From the NCBI GenBank assembly GCA_016786725.1, contig JAEUVU010000012.1:1-64000 (forward strand): a stretch of 64,000 nt of DNA, in the 5' to 3' direction. Of this stretch, positions 54,020-63,012 are shown in pieces; the stretch's first letter is position 1, and each line of letters starts with the position of its first letter. A program made the position numbers and the translations under genes. The stretch comes from Ferruginibacter sp. (GTDB lineage: Bacteria > Bacteroidota > Bacteroidia > Chitinophagales > Chitinophagaceae). Below the pieces are notes generated by a model. That model made no database searches and was not told the origin of the DNA. It worked only from the letters and a program-made list of their open reading frames with translations.

Positions 54020-55264
54020 ATGAAAAAGACTTTAACCCTCCTCCCACTTTGTGCTTTTTTACTTTTTGCTTCCCTAACAACGCTAAACAGCTGTAACAGC
54101 AGCGAAGCAAAACTAAAAGCATACGTTGATGATCAAAATCCCATGCAGATACCTGATCTTTTAGAACGCAATGGCGAACTGGCAAACGCAACTGAATGGA
54201 AAAAAACGAAAGAAAAAACAGCAGAATTAAAAGCCAGGCTGGAAGTAAATGCTGATGATGTAAAAACACGCCTGCAACTGGCTACCATTTTTATAACAGA
54301 GCAGCGCATTACCGGCGAGCATCATTACTACTACCCTGCCATTGAAAAGATACTGAATGGCGTTTTAAGCCTTGATCCAAAGAATTTTGAAGCATCTGTT
54401 TACAAAGCTTCATTAAGAATGAGCCAGCACCAGTTTGCAAATGCAAAAAAGATCGGTGAAGAAGCCATGAGTATCAACCCGAACAATGCATACGTGTATG
54501 GTATTTTGATTGATGCCAATGTTGAACTGGGCAACTACGATCAAGCTATTGCTATGAGCGATAAGATGCAGTCAATAAAACCATCCCTGGAATCTTATTC
54601 AAGGGCAAGTTATTTACGTGAGATATACGGAGATTATAAAGGCGCTATTGAAGCCATGAAACTGGCTGTGCAGGCAGGTTTACCCGGCAGCGAACCACAA
54701 TGCTGGAGCAGGAATGCACTGGCCGACCTGTATTATAACACCGGCGATTGGGCAGCTGCTGAAAATGCCTTTGCCGAAAACCTGGCCATGCGACCAAGTT
54801 ATGCTCCCAGCATGGCAGGACTTGCAAAAGTTGAAACCAAAAAGAAGAATTATGCAAGGGCAATCGCTCTGTTAGATTCAGCAAATGCCATCATGCCGCA
54901 ATCATCTTTTGAAGAGCAGAAAGCAGATGTATATGTAGCAATGGGTGATACACAAAAGGCCATGAAACAATATAGCAAAGTACAGCAGGCATTAATAACA
55001 GATGCAAACTCCGGTCACCATTCAGTTTCACTGGAACTGACCAGGAACTTTATTAAAACAAAACAATGGGACAGCGCAAAAAAATATGCCATGATGGAAT
55101 ATGCCATACGTCCAAAGAATATTGATGTGAACAATGAACTGGCATGGATCGCTTTTAACCAGAACGATCAGGCCAGTGCAGAAGCATATTTAAAAACAGC
55201 TTTAAGTACCAACAGTAAAAACCCTGAGTTGTTAAAAAGGGCTGCTGCAATAAATGCAAAGTGA
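54020..55264 (+). CDS. TPR lipoprotein
   Basis: The 414-residue protein has a lipobox T-L-N-S-C at about residue 25. The mature part is a tetratricopeptide array with A-L-A-D-L-Y-Y-N-T-G-D-W, M-A-G-L-A-K-V and E-L-A-W-I-A-F-N. It should bind other proteins in the periplasm. It follows the DUF4331 genes but a 165-base gap and a REP-like fragment lie between. A perfect palindrome follows at 55271. Confidence 0.85.
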   Translation: MKKTLTLLPLCAFLLFASLTTLNSCNSSEAKLKAYVDDQNPMQIPDLLERNGELANATEWKKTKEKTAELKARLEVNADDVKTRLQLATIFITEQRITGEHHYYYPAIEKILNGVLSLDPKNFEASVYKASLRMSQHQFANAKKIGEEAMSINPNNAYVYGILIDANVELGNYDQAIAMSDKMQSIKPSLESYSRASYLREIYGDYKGAIEAMKLAVQAGLPGSEPQCWSRNALADLYYNTGDWAAAENAFAENLAMRPSYAPSMAGLAKVETKKKNYARAIALLDSANAIMPQSSFEEQKADVYVAMGDTQKAMKQYSKVQQALITDANSGHHSVSLELTRNFIKTKQWDSAKKYAMMEYAIRPKNIDVNNELAWIAFNQNDQASAEAYLKTALSTNSKNPELLKRAAAINAK

Positions 55265-55270
55265 TTAACA

Positions 55271-55302
55271 GGGTTTCCAACCTTTTAAAAGGTTGGAAAC
55301 CC
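55271..55302. repeat. perfect 32-bp palindrome
   Basis: GGGTTTCCAACCTTTT is followed at once by its exact inverse, AAAAGGTTGGAAACCC. No T-run follows on the plus strand. It may still end the TPR lipoprotein transcript. Confidence 0.8.
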
Positions 55303-55371
55303 TTCAAAAGTATTTGCCACTTTAATTCAACCGTTCACCACAAATGCAAAAAAGGTTTAAAAACACCAGCC

Positions 55372-55379
55372 TACATTTG
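55372..55379 (+). promoter_or_regulatory. probable -7 promoter element (TACATTTG)
   Basis: The octamer fits TAnnTTTG and lies 24 bases before the ATG of the His-containing small protein, the first gene of the probable metal-uptake cluster. Confidence 0.5.
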
Positions 55380-55403
55380 TAACCTAAGTTGAACTGCTTT
55401 AAA

Positions 55404-55766
55404 ATGAAAAAACTCATCTTGCATATTGTCCTGTTAAGCTACACAGTTGTGATGCTTAAGCCGGTACTGCCTTATGTAAGTGATTTTATAAACCACATTT
55501 TATTTTACAAACAGCATATGGCCACGGTACATTTCGAGAATGGCAAACACCATGTGCATAAAGAAATAGTGGACAACACTAAAAAAGACGCATCCCAAAA
55601 AGAAATACCCGCAGCAAAAAAAGACAATACAACAACTGATCATATCAGCTTTCTACAAAAAGAACCTGCAGCAGCTTTAACAGTGAACGGGATCATACAA
55701 ATCCCTGTATCAACCGCACTGCTACATAATTATTTATCGGGAGACTACCCTCCTCCCCGGGCCTGA
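55404..55766 (+). CDS. small His-containing membrane-anchored protein of the TonB/HupE cluster
   Basis: ATG at 55404 (M-K-K-L-I-L-H-I-V) is used, not the TTG at 55389. The 120-residue product has an N-terminal hydrophobic anchor and a mature part with several histidines (H-F-E-N-G-K-H-H-V-H-K) and a Pro-rich end (D-Y-P-P-P-R-A). The histidine cluster is compatible with metal binding. It is followed, after a REP-like element, by a TonB-dependent receptor and a HupE-like protein, so a role in metal uptake or sensing is likely. Confidence 0.7.
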   Translation: MKKLILHIVLLSYTVVMLKPVLPYVSDFINHILFYKQHMATVHFENGKHHVHKEIVDNTKKDASQKEIPAAKKDNTTTDHISFLQKEPAAALTVNGIIQIPVSTALLHNYLSGDYPPPRA

Positions 55767-55810
55767 TGTGTTATCCAAAAATAATTCAGCAATGTAAAAG
55801 TTTGAAAAGA

Positions 55811-55880
55811 TGCCAGGTTGAGCTTGTCGAAACCGGGGCTATATTAAACTAATCCGTCTTCGACAGGCTCAGACTGACAG
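55811..55880. repeat. REP-like dispersed element, copy 2
   Basis: The left arm AGGTTGAGCTTGTCGAAACC and the right arm CGTCTTCGACAGGCTCAGAC are imperfect inverted copies around about 18 bases. The ends and core agree with the copy at 15729-15822. It lies between the small His protein and the TonB-dependent receptor. Confidence 0.8.
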
Positions 55881-55943
55881 ATCACTTTTTAGCTAAGATT
55901 TCAAACTTATTACATCCCTCATCACCAGTTTTAAATTTTATTT

Positions 55944-58178
55944 ATGCAGATTAAATGCACTTATTATATAACTGTGCTTGCTATTTTCCTGTTAGGATCA
56001 TTCAAACAAGTGCAGGCACAAAATACCATCAGTGGAAAAGTGGTGGATGCTGTAAGCAGGCAGCCGCTTGAAGCAGCCTTTGTAACCGATACAAAAACCC
56101 CTGCCCTTAAAGCATCAACGGATGCCAACGGAAATTTCACCATTAAAACCAATGGAGAAGTGGCAGTTTCTTTTGTTGGATACAAACCAATCACCATTAC
56201 ACTTTTAAAAGAGGCAAGTATCATTGCTTTGCAGCCCGACGCCGTCAGGCTGAAAGATATTCAGCTGGAAAGCAATGCTGCTACCAGATTCAGCACTGTA
56301 AGTAAGGTTGACCTGCATCTTAACCCGGTTAAAAACACACAGGAGCTTTTACGCTTAGTGCCCGGATTATTCATTGCACAACATGCCGGTGGCGGCAAGG
56401 CCGAGCAGATATTTTTGCGTGGCTTTGATGTGGACCACGGAACTGATGTAAAAGTTTCTTTTGACGGTATGCCCGTGAATATGGTTAGCCATGCACACGG
56501 ACAGGGTTATGCCGATGCACATTTCATCATTCCCGAAACTGTTAACAATATTGATTTTGGAGCAGGTCCTTATTATGCACAGCACGGCGATTTTAATACC
56601 GCCGGCTATGTGTCTTTCAGCAGTTATAAAAATATAAGCAACAGCCGTGTACAGGTGGAAACCGGCAGGTTCAACTCCTTTCGCAAACTGGTTATGCTTG
56701 ATCTTTTTAAAAAGAACAAGGATAAACAAAGCGCTTATATTGCTGCCGATTTTAATTATACCGATGGCCCTACCCTTGACAAGCAGGTTTTTAAACGCCT
56801 GAATGTTTTTGGTAAATACAATCTCTCCATAAGCGATAACACAAAACTTTCCGCATCGGCCTCTGCTTTTACAAGCAATTGGGATGCAAGCGGACAGATA
56901 CCTGAAAGGGCTGTTAATGATGGCACCATCAGCCGCTTTGGAAGCATTGACCCCACCGAAGGCGGTAATACCGAAAGGCATAATGCCAACCTGGTAATAT
57001 CGCACCAGTTTAAAAACGGTGCCAACTGGGAGAACCAGGTATTTTACAGCCGTTATAAATTCAACCTGTACTCAAACTTCACTTTCTTTTTAAACGATCC
57101 GATGAATGGTGATGAGATACAGCAAACCGAAAGCCGTAACATTCTTGGCTACGCAACCAAACTCAACCATTCTTATTTTTTTGGTAAGAATACATTGTAC
57201 TCAACTTATGGTGCAGGACTGAGGCATGATGCAACCAAAGACAGCAGGCTGTCAAATGCTGTGCGCCGCAAATTTTTAAGCGATATTAAACTGGGCGATA
57301 TTAAAGAGACGAATGTGTATGCATTTGTGCAACAGCAGTTGAATGCAGGTAAATGGTTGTTTGATGCCGGTGTACGTTTGGACTATTTCAGTTTCGGTTA
57401 CTTTGATAAACTGAATACTATGCAAATGCCATCTCAGCAAAAAGCCATTGTAAGCCCTAAGCTGAATATCCAGTACACCATCAATAAACAAATGCAGTTA
57501 TTTGTAAAAGGCGGCAAGGGTTTTCACAGTAACGATGCAAGGGTTGTTGTTGAGAATGAAGGCAAACAAATATTGCCTGCAGCCTATGGCGCCGACCTGG
57601 GTATCATTGTAAAGCCAACAGAAAACATTCTCATCAATATTGCTGCCTGGTATTTATATCTGGACCAGGAATTTGTTTATGTGGGCGATGCAGGTATCGT
57701 AGAGCCAAGCGGCAAGAGCCGCAGGCAGGGTATTGATGTTACCACACGATGGCAGTTCACTAAAAATATTTTTGCAAACGCTAATTTTAATTTTACAAAG
57801 CCAAGGGCTATTGGAGAACCAAAGGGAGCCGATTATATTCCGCTGGCGCCAACTTTTACCAGTGTGGGTGGATTGTATTACAAAGCACAGAAAGGATTTA
57901 ATGGCGGCCTTAATTATCGTTACATCAAGAACCGCCCGGCCAATGAAGACAACAGCATTGTAGCCAAAGGATATTTTTTGTTAGATGCATCGGTAAACTA
58001 CACCAGGCCTAAGTATGAAATAGGACTGGCTTTTGAAAATATCTTTAACATTAAATGGAACGAAGCACAGTTTGCAACAGAATCCAGATTGATGAATGAA
58101 GCAGCGCCTGTTACCGAGTTGCATTATACACCGGGAACGCCTTTCTTTGCAAGGGTTAAGCTGGCGGTATTTTTTTAA
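55944..58178 (+). CDS. TonB-dependent outer-membrane receptor
   Basis: The 744-residue protein has a signal peptide (about 1-25), a CarboxypepD_reg-like domain (about 28-105; I-S-G-K-V-V-D-A), a plug (about 110-230; Q-E-L-L-R-L-V-P-G-L-F-I-A-Q-H-A-G-G-G-K) and a beta-barrel ending in V-K-L-A-V-F-F. The plug has many His residues (H-A-H-G-Q-G-Y-A-D-A-H-F) that could bind a metal. It should import a scarce substrate using TonB energy. The neighbour HupE-like gene suggests nickel, cobalt or copper as the cargo, but this is inference. Confidence 0.93.
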   Translation: MQIKCTYYITVLAIFLLGSFKQVQAQNTISGKVVDAVSRQPLEAAFVTDTKTPALKASTDANGNFTIKTNGEVAVSFVGYKPITITLLKEASIIALQPDAVRLKDIQLESNAATRFSTVSKVDLHLNPVKNTQELLRLVPGLFIAQHAGGGKAEQIFLRGFDVDHGTDVKVSFDGMPVNMVSHAHGQGYADAHFIIPETVNNIDFGAGPYYAQHGDFNTAGYVSFSSYKNISNSRVQVETGRFNSFRKLVMLDLFKKNKDKQSAYIAADFNYTDGPTLDKQVFKRLNVFGKYNLSISDNTKLSASASAFTSNWDASGQIPERAVNDGTISRFGSIDPTEGGNTERHNANLVISHQFKNGANWENQVFYSRYKFNLYSNFTFFLNDPMNGDEIQQTESRNILGYATKLNHSYFFGKNTLYSTYGAGLRHDATKDSRLSNAVRRKFLSDIKLGDIKETNVYAFVQQQLNAGKWLFDAGVRLDYFSFGYFDKLNTMQMPSQQKAIVSPKLNIQYTINKQMQLFVKGGKGFHSNDARVVVENEGKQILPAAYGADLGIIVKPTENILINIAAWYLYLDQEFVYVGDAGIVEPSGKSRRQGIDVTTRWQFTKNIFANANFNFTKPRAIGEPKGADYIPLAPTFTSVGGLYYKAQKGFNGGLNYRYIKNRPANEDNSIVAKGYFLLDASVNYTRPKYEIGLAFENIFNIKWNEAQFATESRLMNEAAPVTELHYTPGTPFFARVKLAVFF

Positions 58179-58204
58179 TTTAAAAGATAAAACTGCATTA
58201 AGTA

Positions 58205-58261
58205 AAAAGTAAAAATTCAAAAGCCAAAAAATGGATGTTCGGGTTTTGAATTTTTACTTTT
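58205..58261. repeat. long AT-rich inverted repeat between receptor and hupE genes
   Basis: AAAAGTAAAAATTCAAAA (58205-58222) and TTTTGAATTTTTACTTTT (58244-58261) pair over 18 bases around 21 bases. It could stop or modulate transcription into the HupE-like gene, or be a genome repeat. Confidence 0.7.
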
Positions 58262-58276
58262 ACCTTTTGACTTCTT

Positions 58277-58951
58277 ATGAACAGCAACACCAAATATCAT
58301 TTCAGGATACCCGGCATTATGCTGATACTGTTCCTTATCAGCCAGCAGTTATTTGCACACGACGACGGCACACTGGCAAAACTCAGTAAAACGGAAGTTG
58401 CAACACTGTACCTGCAATTAGGGTTTGAACACATCATTCCCCTTGGACTCGACCATATTCTTTTTGTACTCAGCTTATTCCTGCTTAACCCTAAACTAAA
58501 ACCTGTTTTATGGCAGGCAACTGCATTTACCATTGCACATACCATTACATTGGGAATGGCCATGTATGGTGTAATTAAACCACCGGCAAATATTGTAGAG
58601 CCTGTTATTGCATTGTCTATTTTATATGTGGCGCTTGAAAATATCTTCTCCGGTAAACTAAGGGTCAGCCGTATCGGTATTGTTTTTCTTTTTGGGCTCA
58701 TACACGGTATGGGCTTTGCCAGTGTACTTACCGAACTGGGCCTGCCTAAAAATGCATACCTCAGTTCTTTACTTATGTTCAATTTGGGTGTGGAACTGGG
58801 ACAGGTGGCTGTAATCCTGGCAGCTTTCTTTTTACTGGCGCTCCCCTTTGGTAAAAAGCCATATTACCGTAAAGCTATTGTAATTCCTTTATCAGTTGGT
58901 ATCGCCGCTATCGCTGCTTTCTGGACATTTGAAAGGATTTTTCTTTCCTGA
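58277..58951 (+). CDS. HupE/UreJ-family membrane protein
   Basis: The 224-residue protein has a signal-like N-terminus ending F-A-H-D-D-G and about six transmembrane helices. The HupE pattern is visible: F-E-H-I-I-P-L-G-L-D-H-I-L-F-V-L-S, I-A-H-T-I-T-L, and G-L-I-H-G-M-G-F-A-S-V. Family members with H-x-x-x-x-D-H type motifs carry nickel or cobalt in other bacteria. Here it follows a TonB-dependent receptor, so it may be the inner-membrane partner. The metal is not shown by the sequence. Confidence 0.88.
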   Translation: MNSNTKYHFRIPGIMLILFLISQQLFAHDDGTLAKLSKTEVATLYLQLGFEHIIPLGLDHILFVLSLFLLNPKLKPVLWQATAFTIAHTITLGMAMYGVIKPPANIVEPVIALSILYVALENIFSGKLRVSRIGIVFLFGLIHGMGFASVLTELGLPKNAYLSSLLMFNLGVELGQVAVILAAFFLLALPFGKKPYYRKAIVIPLSVGIAAIAAFWTFERIFLS

Positions 58952-59138
58952 AAATTTTGTAAGCCTGGTGGAAGCAGCATTGCTTTACTGAATCGTCGGG
59001 AAAGTCAGTGTCAATATATCAATAAAACAAAATGGTAAAATAGCATGGCCTGGTTAGTGTTAATAATCAGTTGCTGTGTATATTTAGGATGAAAAATTAT
59101 CTGAAATAAATTACGCTTTTTAAAACTCAATCTTAACA

Positions 59139-59684
59139 ATGGGACGTAAGGTATGTATGACCATAACAATATCGTCGCTGTGGATTCTGCTGTTTGCAGC
59201 CGCCGGTTGCAGAACTAAAAGCGACAGTATTATACCAGCCTTCAATAATTATAAATTTGATACGGCAGTAATTAAAAAATTACCGGTTTACGACAGCCTG
59301 GCTTCTGCAATCTCTGCTAAGATCGGTTTGTTTCACAAAAAAATTGATGTGGATGCTGCTTATCATGCTTTCAGGTATATGCCTGCTTCCAATGAAGCGG
59401 AAGTGTTTAAAACAATACCTGCAGACATCGGCATTGATGTAAACGGATACTTTACAACCCTGGGAAAGGATTTTATTTATGCTTTTGATGTTTTTAAAGA
59501 CAGTACCATCAAAATCTATATAAGAAACCGTAGGCTGGAAAATACAGAGGTAGATATAGCTGAGTATTTGTCTTACTATCCCAAAGAAACCAATATACAC
59601 CGGAGGGACTATCCTGATAAAGACACCGTACTGAATAAGCACTGGCAATACTGGACAAGATTTACAACCGAAAGTCTATTTTGA
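59139..59684 (+). CDS. lipoprotein, unknown
   Basis: The 181-residue protein has a lipobox-like A-A-A-G-C at about residue 24. The mature part is mixed alpha/beta with no motif I know. The gene stands alone 187 bases after the HupE gene, and that gap holds nothing recognisable. Confidence 0.7.
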   Translation: MGRKVCMTITISSLWILLFAAAGCRTKSDSIIPAFNNYKFDTAVIKKLPVYDSLASAISAKIGLFHKKIDVDAAYHAFRYMPASNEAEVFKTIPADIGIDVNGYFTTLGKDFIYAFDVFKDSTIKIYIRNRRLENTEVDIAEYLSYYPKETNIHRRDYPDKDTVLNKHWQYWTRFTTESLF

Positions 59685-59751
59685 AGAACCTGAAATCAGG
59701 AGTCATTATTACATATTCCTTATTAACAATCCCCCGTTGAAAAGGCAGCAA

Positions 59752-60528
59752 TTATTTTCCCGGCACTATCTTTTTTATGGCAGCAGGTATATCAAGCCGT
59801 CCTTTTATAAGCCAGGATGTCCCAAACGCAATCAGTGCAACAGCCTCCAGGCAAAAAACGGGGCGGGTTTTATCAAGCCAGGATATTTTTAATGGCTGGA
59901 TCCAGATACTGTAAATCGCTATTAATGCAAGACAGGCCAGCATCACGATACCGCAGGCCAGGTAGGTTTTATGGTTTTTCTGTTTACCAAAATCTTCCCT
60001 CTTTTCTGTCCTCCTGAAATTGACCATTGACATGAAGGCAAGTGTAATAAAGAATAAACAGGCGAAGCCAAAGTGAATATAACCTGTATTATCGCTGCTC
60101 AGGAAAGAACGCATATTATCTGAAATGCAATAGGTAGATGCCGTTGGAAATACCACAACACCCAGCGCAAAAATACCGGCAAGGTTAGCCATGGCGCTGT
60201 CGGAAAGGCCCCTTTCCCCAAGGCGCAGTTTATGGCCTTTATAACAAAACATAAATAAAGCTACAGCACATAATACAGCAGTAAACAACTCACCTACTGA
60301 ACTGTAATAATAATGACTGATTGAAAACTTGAAAGAACCTGCATCTTTATAGGGAGTAGTGTAGCAGTCTGTTCTAATAAAAAAACTGCTGTTGAGTATA
60401 TTGAGGCTGTTTACTACATAGTTACCGGCAAGCAGCATAAAAGGAAGCAGCAGCCCAAGCCAGCCAATAGTTCTGCGGATGGCAAGATAGGAAACGACAA
60501 GATTGTCATTGCTGTTTTTTTCAGTCAT
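59752..60528 (-). CDS. polytopic membrane protein, possibly DUF998-like
   Basis: The 258-residue protein has about six hydrophobic segments, with short soluble links and two cysteines near the extracytoplasmic side (T-D-C-Y-T and T-Y-C-I-S-D). The layout recalls DUF998/frizzled-like small membrane proteins, but the match is weak. Function unknown. Confidence 0.75.
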   Translation of the reverse strand: MTEKNSNDNLVVSYLAIRRTIGWLGLLLPFMLLAGNYVVNSLNILNSSFFIRTDCYTTPYKDAGSFKFSISHYYYSSVGELFTAVLCAVALFMFCYKGHKLRLGERGLSDSAMANLAGIFALGVVVFPTASTYCISDNMRSFLSSDNTGYIHFGFACLFFITLAFMSMVNFRRTEKREDFGKQKNHKTYLACGIVMLACLALIAIYSIWIQPLKISWLDKTRPVFCLEAVALIAFGTSWLIKGRLDIPAAIKKIVPGK

Positions 60529-60627
60529 AACGGATTTGTTTTGGTTGGGGATGATATTACTGTAAAAGAACAGAAAATTTTGCTAAGATGCAAGCTGGCA
60601 AATTGTAACCCTTTATTTCACCTGGCC

Positions 60628-60654
60628 AAAAAAAAGCCAGCCTAAAAAGCTGGC
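60628..60654 (-). terminator. intrinsic terminator of the leftward secreted protein gene
   Basis: GCCAGC (60636-60641) and GCTGGC (60649-60654) pair. The A-run at 60628-60635 becomes a T-run on the minus strand. Confidence 0.85.
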
Positions 60655-60679
60655 AATTATGAATTGTTTGAAACTATTT

Positions 60680-61102
60680 TTATAAAGCCTTTACAGCTGT
60701 GCTGTAACTTACATTTCCGTTTTCGTCAAATTGCTTTAATCGGTAGTAAACTGAACGGCCGCTTTTTGCAACAGCTACATCTTCTTTAAAAGCATATCTT
60801 TTACCGGTGCCTTCGGTAGAAAAACCATCCAATACCAGGGCTATAGTTTTAAAGTCTGCATTATTAAATGATCTTTCCACTTCAAAGTAGCCGTTCATAA
60901 ATTCTGATGCAGTATTCCAGTCGAGTATAACTGATTTATCCGTAACACTTACCTTAATTGACTGGTAAACAACCTGACCTACGGGTCCGGGAATGTTGAC
61001 TGCAACTTTTACAGGTGTTAAAGCAAATGATGCGGTGGCTAAAAACAAAGAAGCAACGAGAAATGAAGTGGTTTTTTTTGCGGCAGAGGTAAAAAAAATC
61101 AT
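60680..61102 (-). CDS. small secreted fibronectin-III-like protein
   Basis: The 140-residue protein has a signal peptide (about 1-27) and one domain with V-I-L-D-W-N-T-A-S-E, Y-F-E-V-E-R-S-F-N-N-A-D-F and Y-Y-R-L-K-Q-F-D-E-N-G-N-V-S-Y. This is the module often found before T9SS sorting domains, here on its own and without a tail. It may be surface or periplasmic. The 263 bases upstream hold only its promoter region. Confidence 0.75.
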   Translation of the reverse strand: MIFFTSAAKKTTSFLVASLFLATASFALTPVKVAVNIPGPVGQVVYQSIKVSVTDKSVILDWNTASEFMNGYFEVERSFNNADFKTIALVLDGFSTEGTGKRYAFKEDVAVAKSGRSVYYRLKQFDENGNVSYSTAVKAL

Positions 61103-61365
61103 TTTAATAAGGTTTGGTTTACAGAAGTTAAGTCTTTTGCGAAAACCGCAGAATTGCCTGATGGTAATTTTACGGTAATTGGGGGTAAAAACGCATAAGG
61201 GTAAATTTTTATTGTCTGCGGGATAGATTTTTTTCTACCTTTTTTTATGCTAAGAAGTATTTCATTGATTATCAGTATATTAGCAGAAGGGATGTTCTTT
61301 AAGAATTTTAAAAAAAGTTAAAGTAATGCAGCCATCTATACAAATAAGGCAGGTAAGTAAACCTC

Positions 61366-62088
61366 TTATTCCCACCCATTTGCCAGTACATCGGCAATAT
61401 GCATGGTCTTTATGGAAAGCTTCCTGTTCTTAATAAAGCCGTCAAGCTGCATCAGGCAGCTGAGGTCGGTAGATATGATATATTCAGCACCGGTTGCAAG
61501 TGCGTTGTTTAATTTCTGATCGGCCATTCCGGATGAGATACCCTCAAATTTTACGGCAAAGGTTCCGCCAAAACCGCAGCAGGTTTCCACATCGTTCATC
61601 TCTAACAGCTGTAAACCCTTTACAAAGCTTAATAATTTACGTGGGCCCTCTTTTATTTTACATTCACGTAAAGCTGCACAGCTATCATGATAAGTAGCTT
61701 TCCCAATAAGTGTAGCACCATAGTTCTCTATCTTTAAAACCTCCGTTAAAAATTCTGTGAATTCGTAAATACGTTTGCCCAGGTCTTTCACCGCATTATG
61801 CTGAGCAGAGTTATCAAACAGCTTGCTGTAATAGTTGCGCACAAAACCAACACAGCTAGCACTGGGTGCTACAATATAATCGGCTCCTTCAAAATCTTTC
61901 AAAAACTTGCTGCACACATCTCTTGACTCATCCCAAAAACCGGCATTAAAAGCAGGCTGGCCGCAGCAGGTTTGATTGGTGTTGTAATGCACATCACAAC
62001 AGGCTTTTTCCAGCACTTTAACCATGTTAAAAGCTGTTTGCGGGTAAAGCTGGTCAACAAAACAAGGTATGAATAGCTGAACTTTCAT
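61366..62088 (-). CDS. LutA/LldE-family Fe-S protein
   Basis: The 240-residue protein has two CCG domains: C-F-V-D-Q-L and C-C-G-Q-P-A-F-N-A-G in the first, H-D-S-C-A-A-L-R-E and E-T-C-C-G-F-G-G-T-F in the second. These bind Fe-S clusters in lactate-utilisation proteins such as LutA (YkgE). lutB and lutC are not seen here. It overlaps the upstream lipoprotein gene by 4 bases, so they are co-transcribed with ribH. Confidence 0.9.
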   Translation of the reverse strand: MKVQLFIPCFVDQLYPQTAFNMVKVLEKACCDVHYNTNQTCCGQPAFNAGFWDESRDVCSKFLKDFEGADYIVAPSASCVGFVRNYYSKLFDNSAQHNAVKDLGKRIYEFTEFLTEVLKIENYGATLIGKATYHDSCAALRECKIKEGPRKLLSFVKGLQLLEMNDVETCCGFGGTFAVKFEGISSGMADQKLNNALATGAEYIISTDLSCLMQLDGFIKNRKLSIKTMHIADVLANGWE

Positions 62089-62513
62089 CTGGTGTTTAAA
62101 TATTCTTTTAGTGTGAGGGTTTTGTCTTCTACCGGGTCGTACACTTTTATATCCATTGTTTTTGGATCAACAATAAAATGATAATACGTTTCAAAACGTT
62201 CTCCCCCATTGTATCCGGCCCTTACCGAAACTTCATTTTCTTTTTGTTCTTCCATCATAAAAGCAATACCATGGGTATGGTTGCTGAAAGAATCAATGTA
62301 AGCATCGCTTTTCTTTACAAACGGCAGTTTCATCAATGCTTCTGTGATCCTGGTTTCCAAAGCTGTGTCAGAAAAAGTATGAATATATTTATCAGAGGGG
62401 CCTGCTTTTATCGTTGCGGCTGATGAATCGGCGGTAGCTGATTTTTCTGTTTGAGAAGCATTGTTGCAGGCAGAAAAGCAAACCAGCATAACTAAAAGCG
62501 GGGCATACTTCAT
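62085..62513 (-). CDS. lipoprotein, unknown
   Basis: The 142-residue protein has a lipobox F-S-A-C at about residue 16. The mature domain contains F-M-M-E-E-Q-K-E-N-E-V-S-V-R and Y-H-F-I-V-D-P-K-T-M-D-I-K-V-Y and is not assigned. It lies between ribH (7-base gap) and the LutA-like gene (4-base overlap), in one operon by spacing. Confidence 0.8.
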   Translation of the reverse strand: MKYAPLLVMLVCFSACNNASQTEKSATADSSAATIKAGPSDKYIHTFSDTALETRITEALMKLPFVKKSDAYIDSFSNHTHGIAFMMEEQKENEVSVRAGYNGGERFETYYHFIVDPKTMDIKVYDPVEDKTLTLKEYLNTR

Positions 62514-62520
62514 ACACTTT

Positions 62521-63012
62521 TTATTTGAATGAATTTACTAAAGAAATCATTTTAAGTGCTGTGATGGCAGCTTCTTCTCCTTTGTGGCCATGTGTGCCAC
62601 CGGTTCTTTCATCAACCTGCTGCTGGTTATCTGCTGTAATTACACCGTAGATAGTTGGTACCGGTAACACTATATTTAACTGGAGTATCCCCTCTGTTAC
62701 TGCTTTGCATACATAATCAAAATGCGGTGTGCCCCCTCTTATCACACAAGCCAGCGCTATAAAAACACAGGGTTTGTCATCTTTATATTTATGGGCATCC
62801 CAGTATTTTTTTATGGCAAATGGAATTTCAAAAGCGCCCGGAACTGTAATACTCATGTGCTGAACTTTGTAATCGTTAAGTATTTTTTTACAGCCTGCCT
62901 CTAATTTATCAATTGTTTCTGCATTCCACTCGGTACGTACAATTACAACACAGGCATCCGCTGGTAGCTGGATGCCTGTTGTATCAGTTAGTTTGGTTGT
63001 GTCTGTGGACAT
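62521..63012 (-). CDS. ribH: 6,7-dimethyl-8-ribityllumazine synthase
   Basis: The 163-residue protein has all marks of lumazine synthase: V-P-G-A-F-E-I-P, C-V-I-R-G-G-T-P-H-F-D-Y-V with the catalytic His, and G-V-I-T-A-D-N. It makes the riboflavin precursor from 3,4-dihydroxybutanone phosphate and ribityl-aminouracil. Other rib genes are not in the window. It lies in a leftward run with the YfgM-like gene upstream (73-base repeat-rich gap). Confidence 0.95.
   Translation of the reverse strand: MSTDTTKLTDTTGIQLPADACVVIVRTEWNAETIDKLEAGCKKILNDYKVQHMSITVPGAFEIPFAIKKYWDAHKYKDDKPCVFIALACVIRGGTPHFDYVCKAVTEGILQLNIVLPVPTIYGVITADNQQQVDERTGGTHGHKGEEAAITALKMISLVNSFK

Noticed and set aside
56367..57005. 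212-residue leftward frame opposite the TonB-dependent receptor
   Set aside because: The receptor is strongly supported and the antisense product shows no family features.
58952..59138. possible small RNA or riboswitch between hupE and the next lipoprotein gene
   Set aside because: Only a weak AAGCA/TGCTT hairpin is visible, and no known metal riboswitch pattern is recognised by eye.
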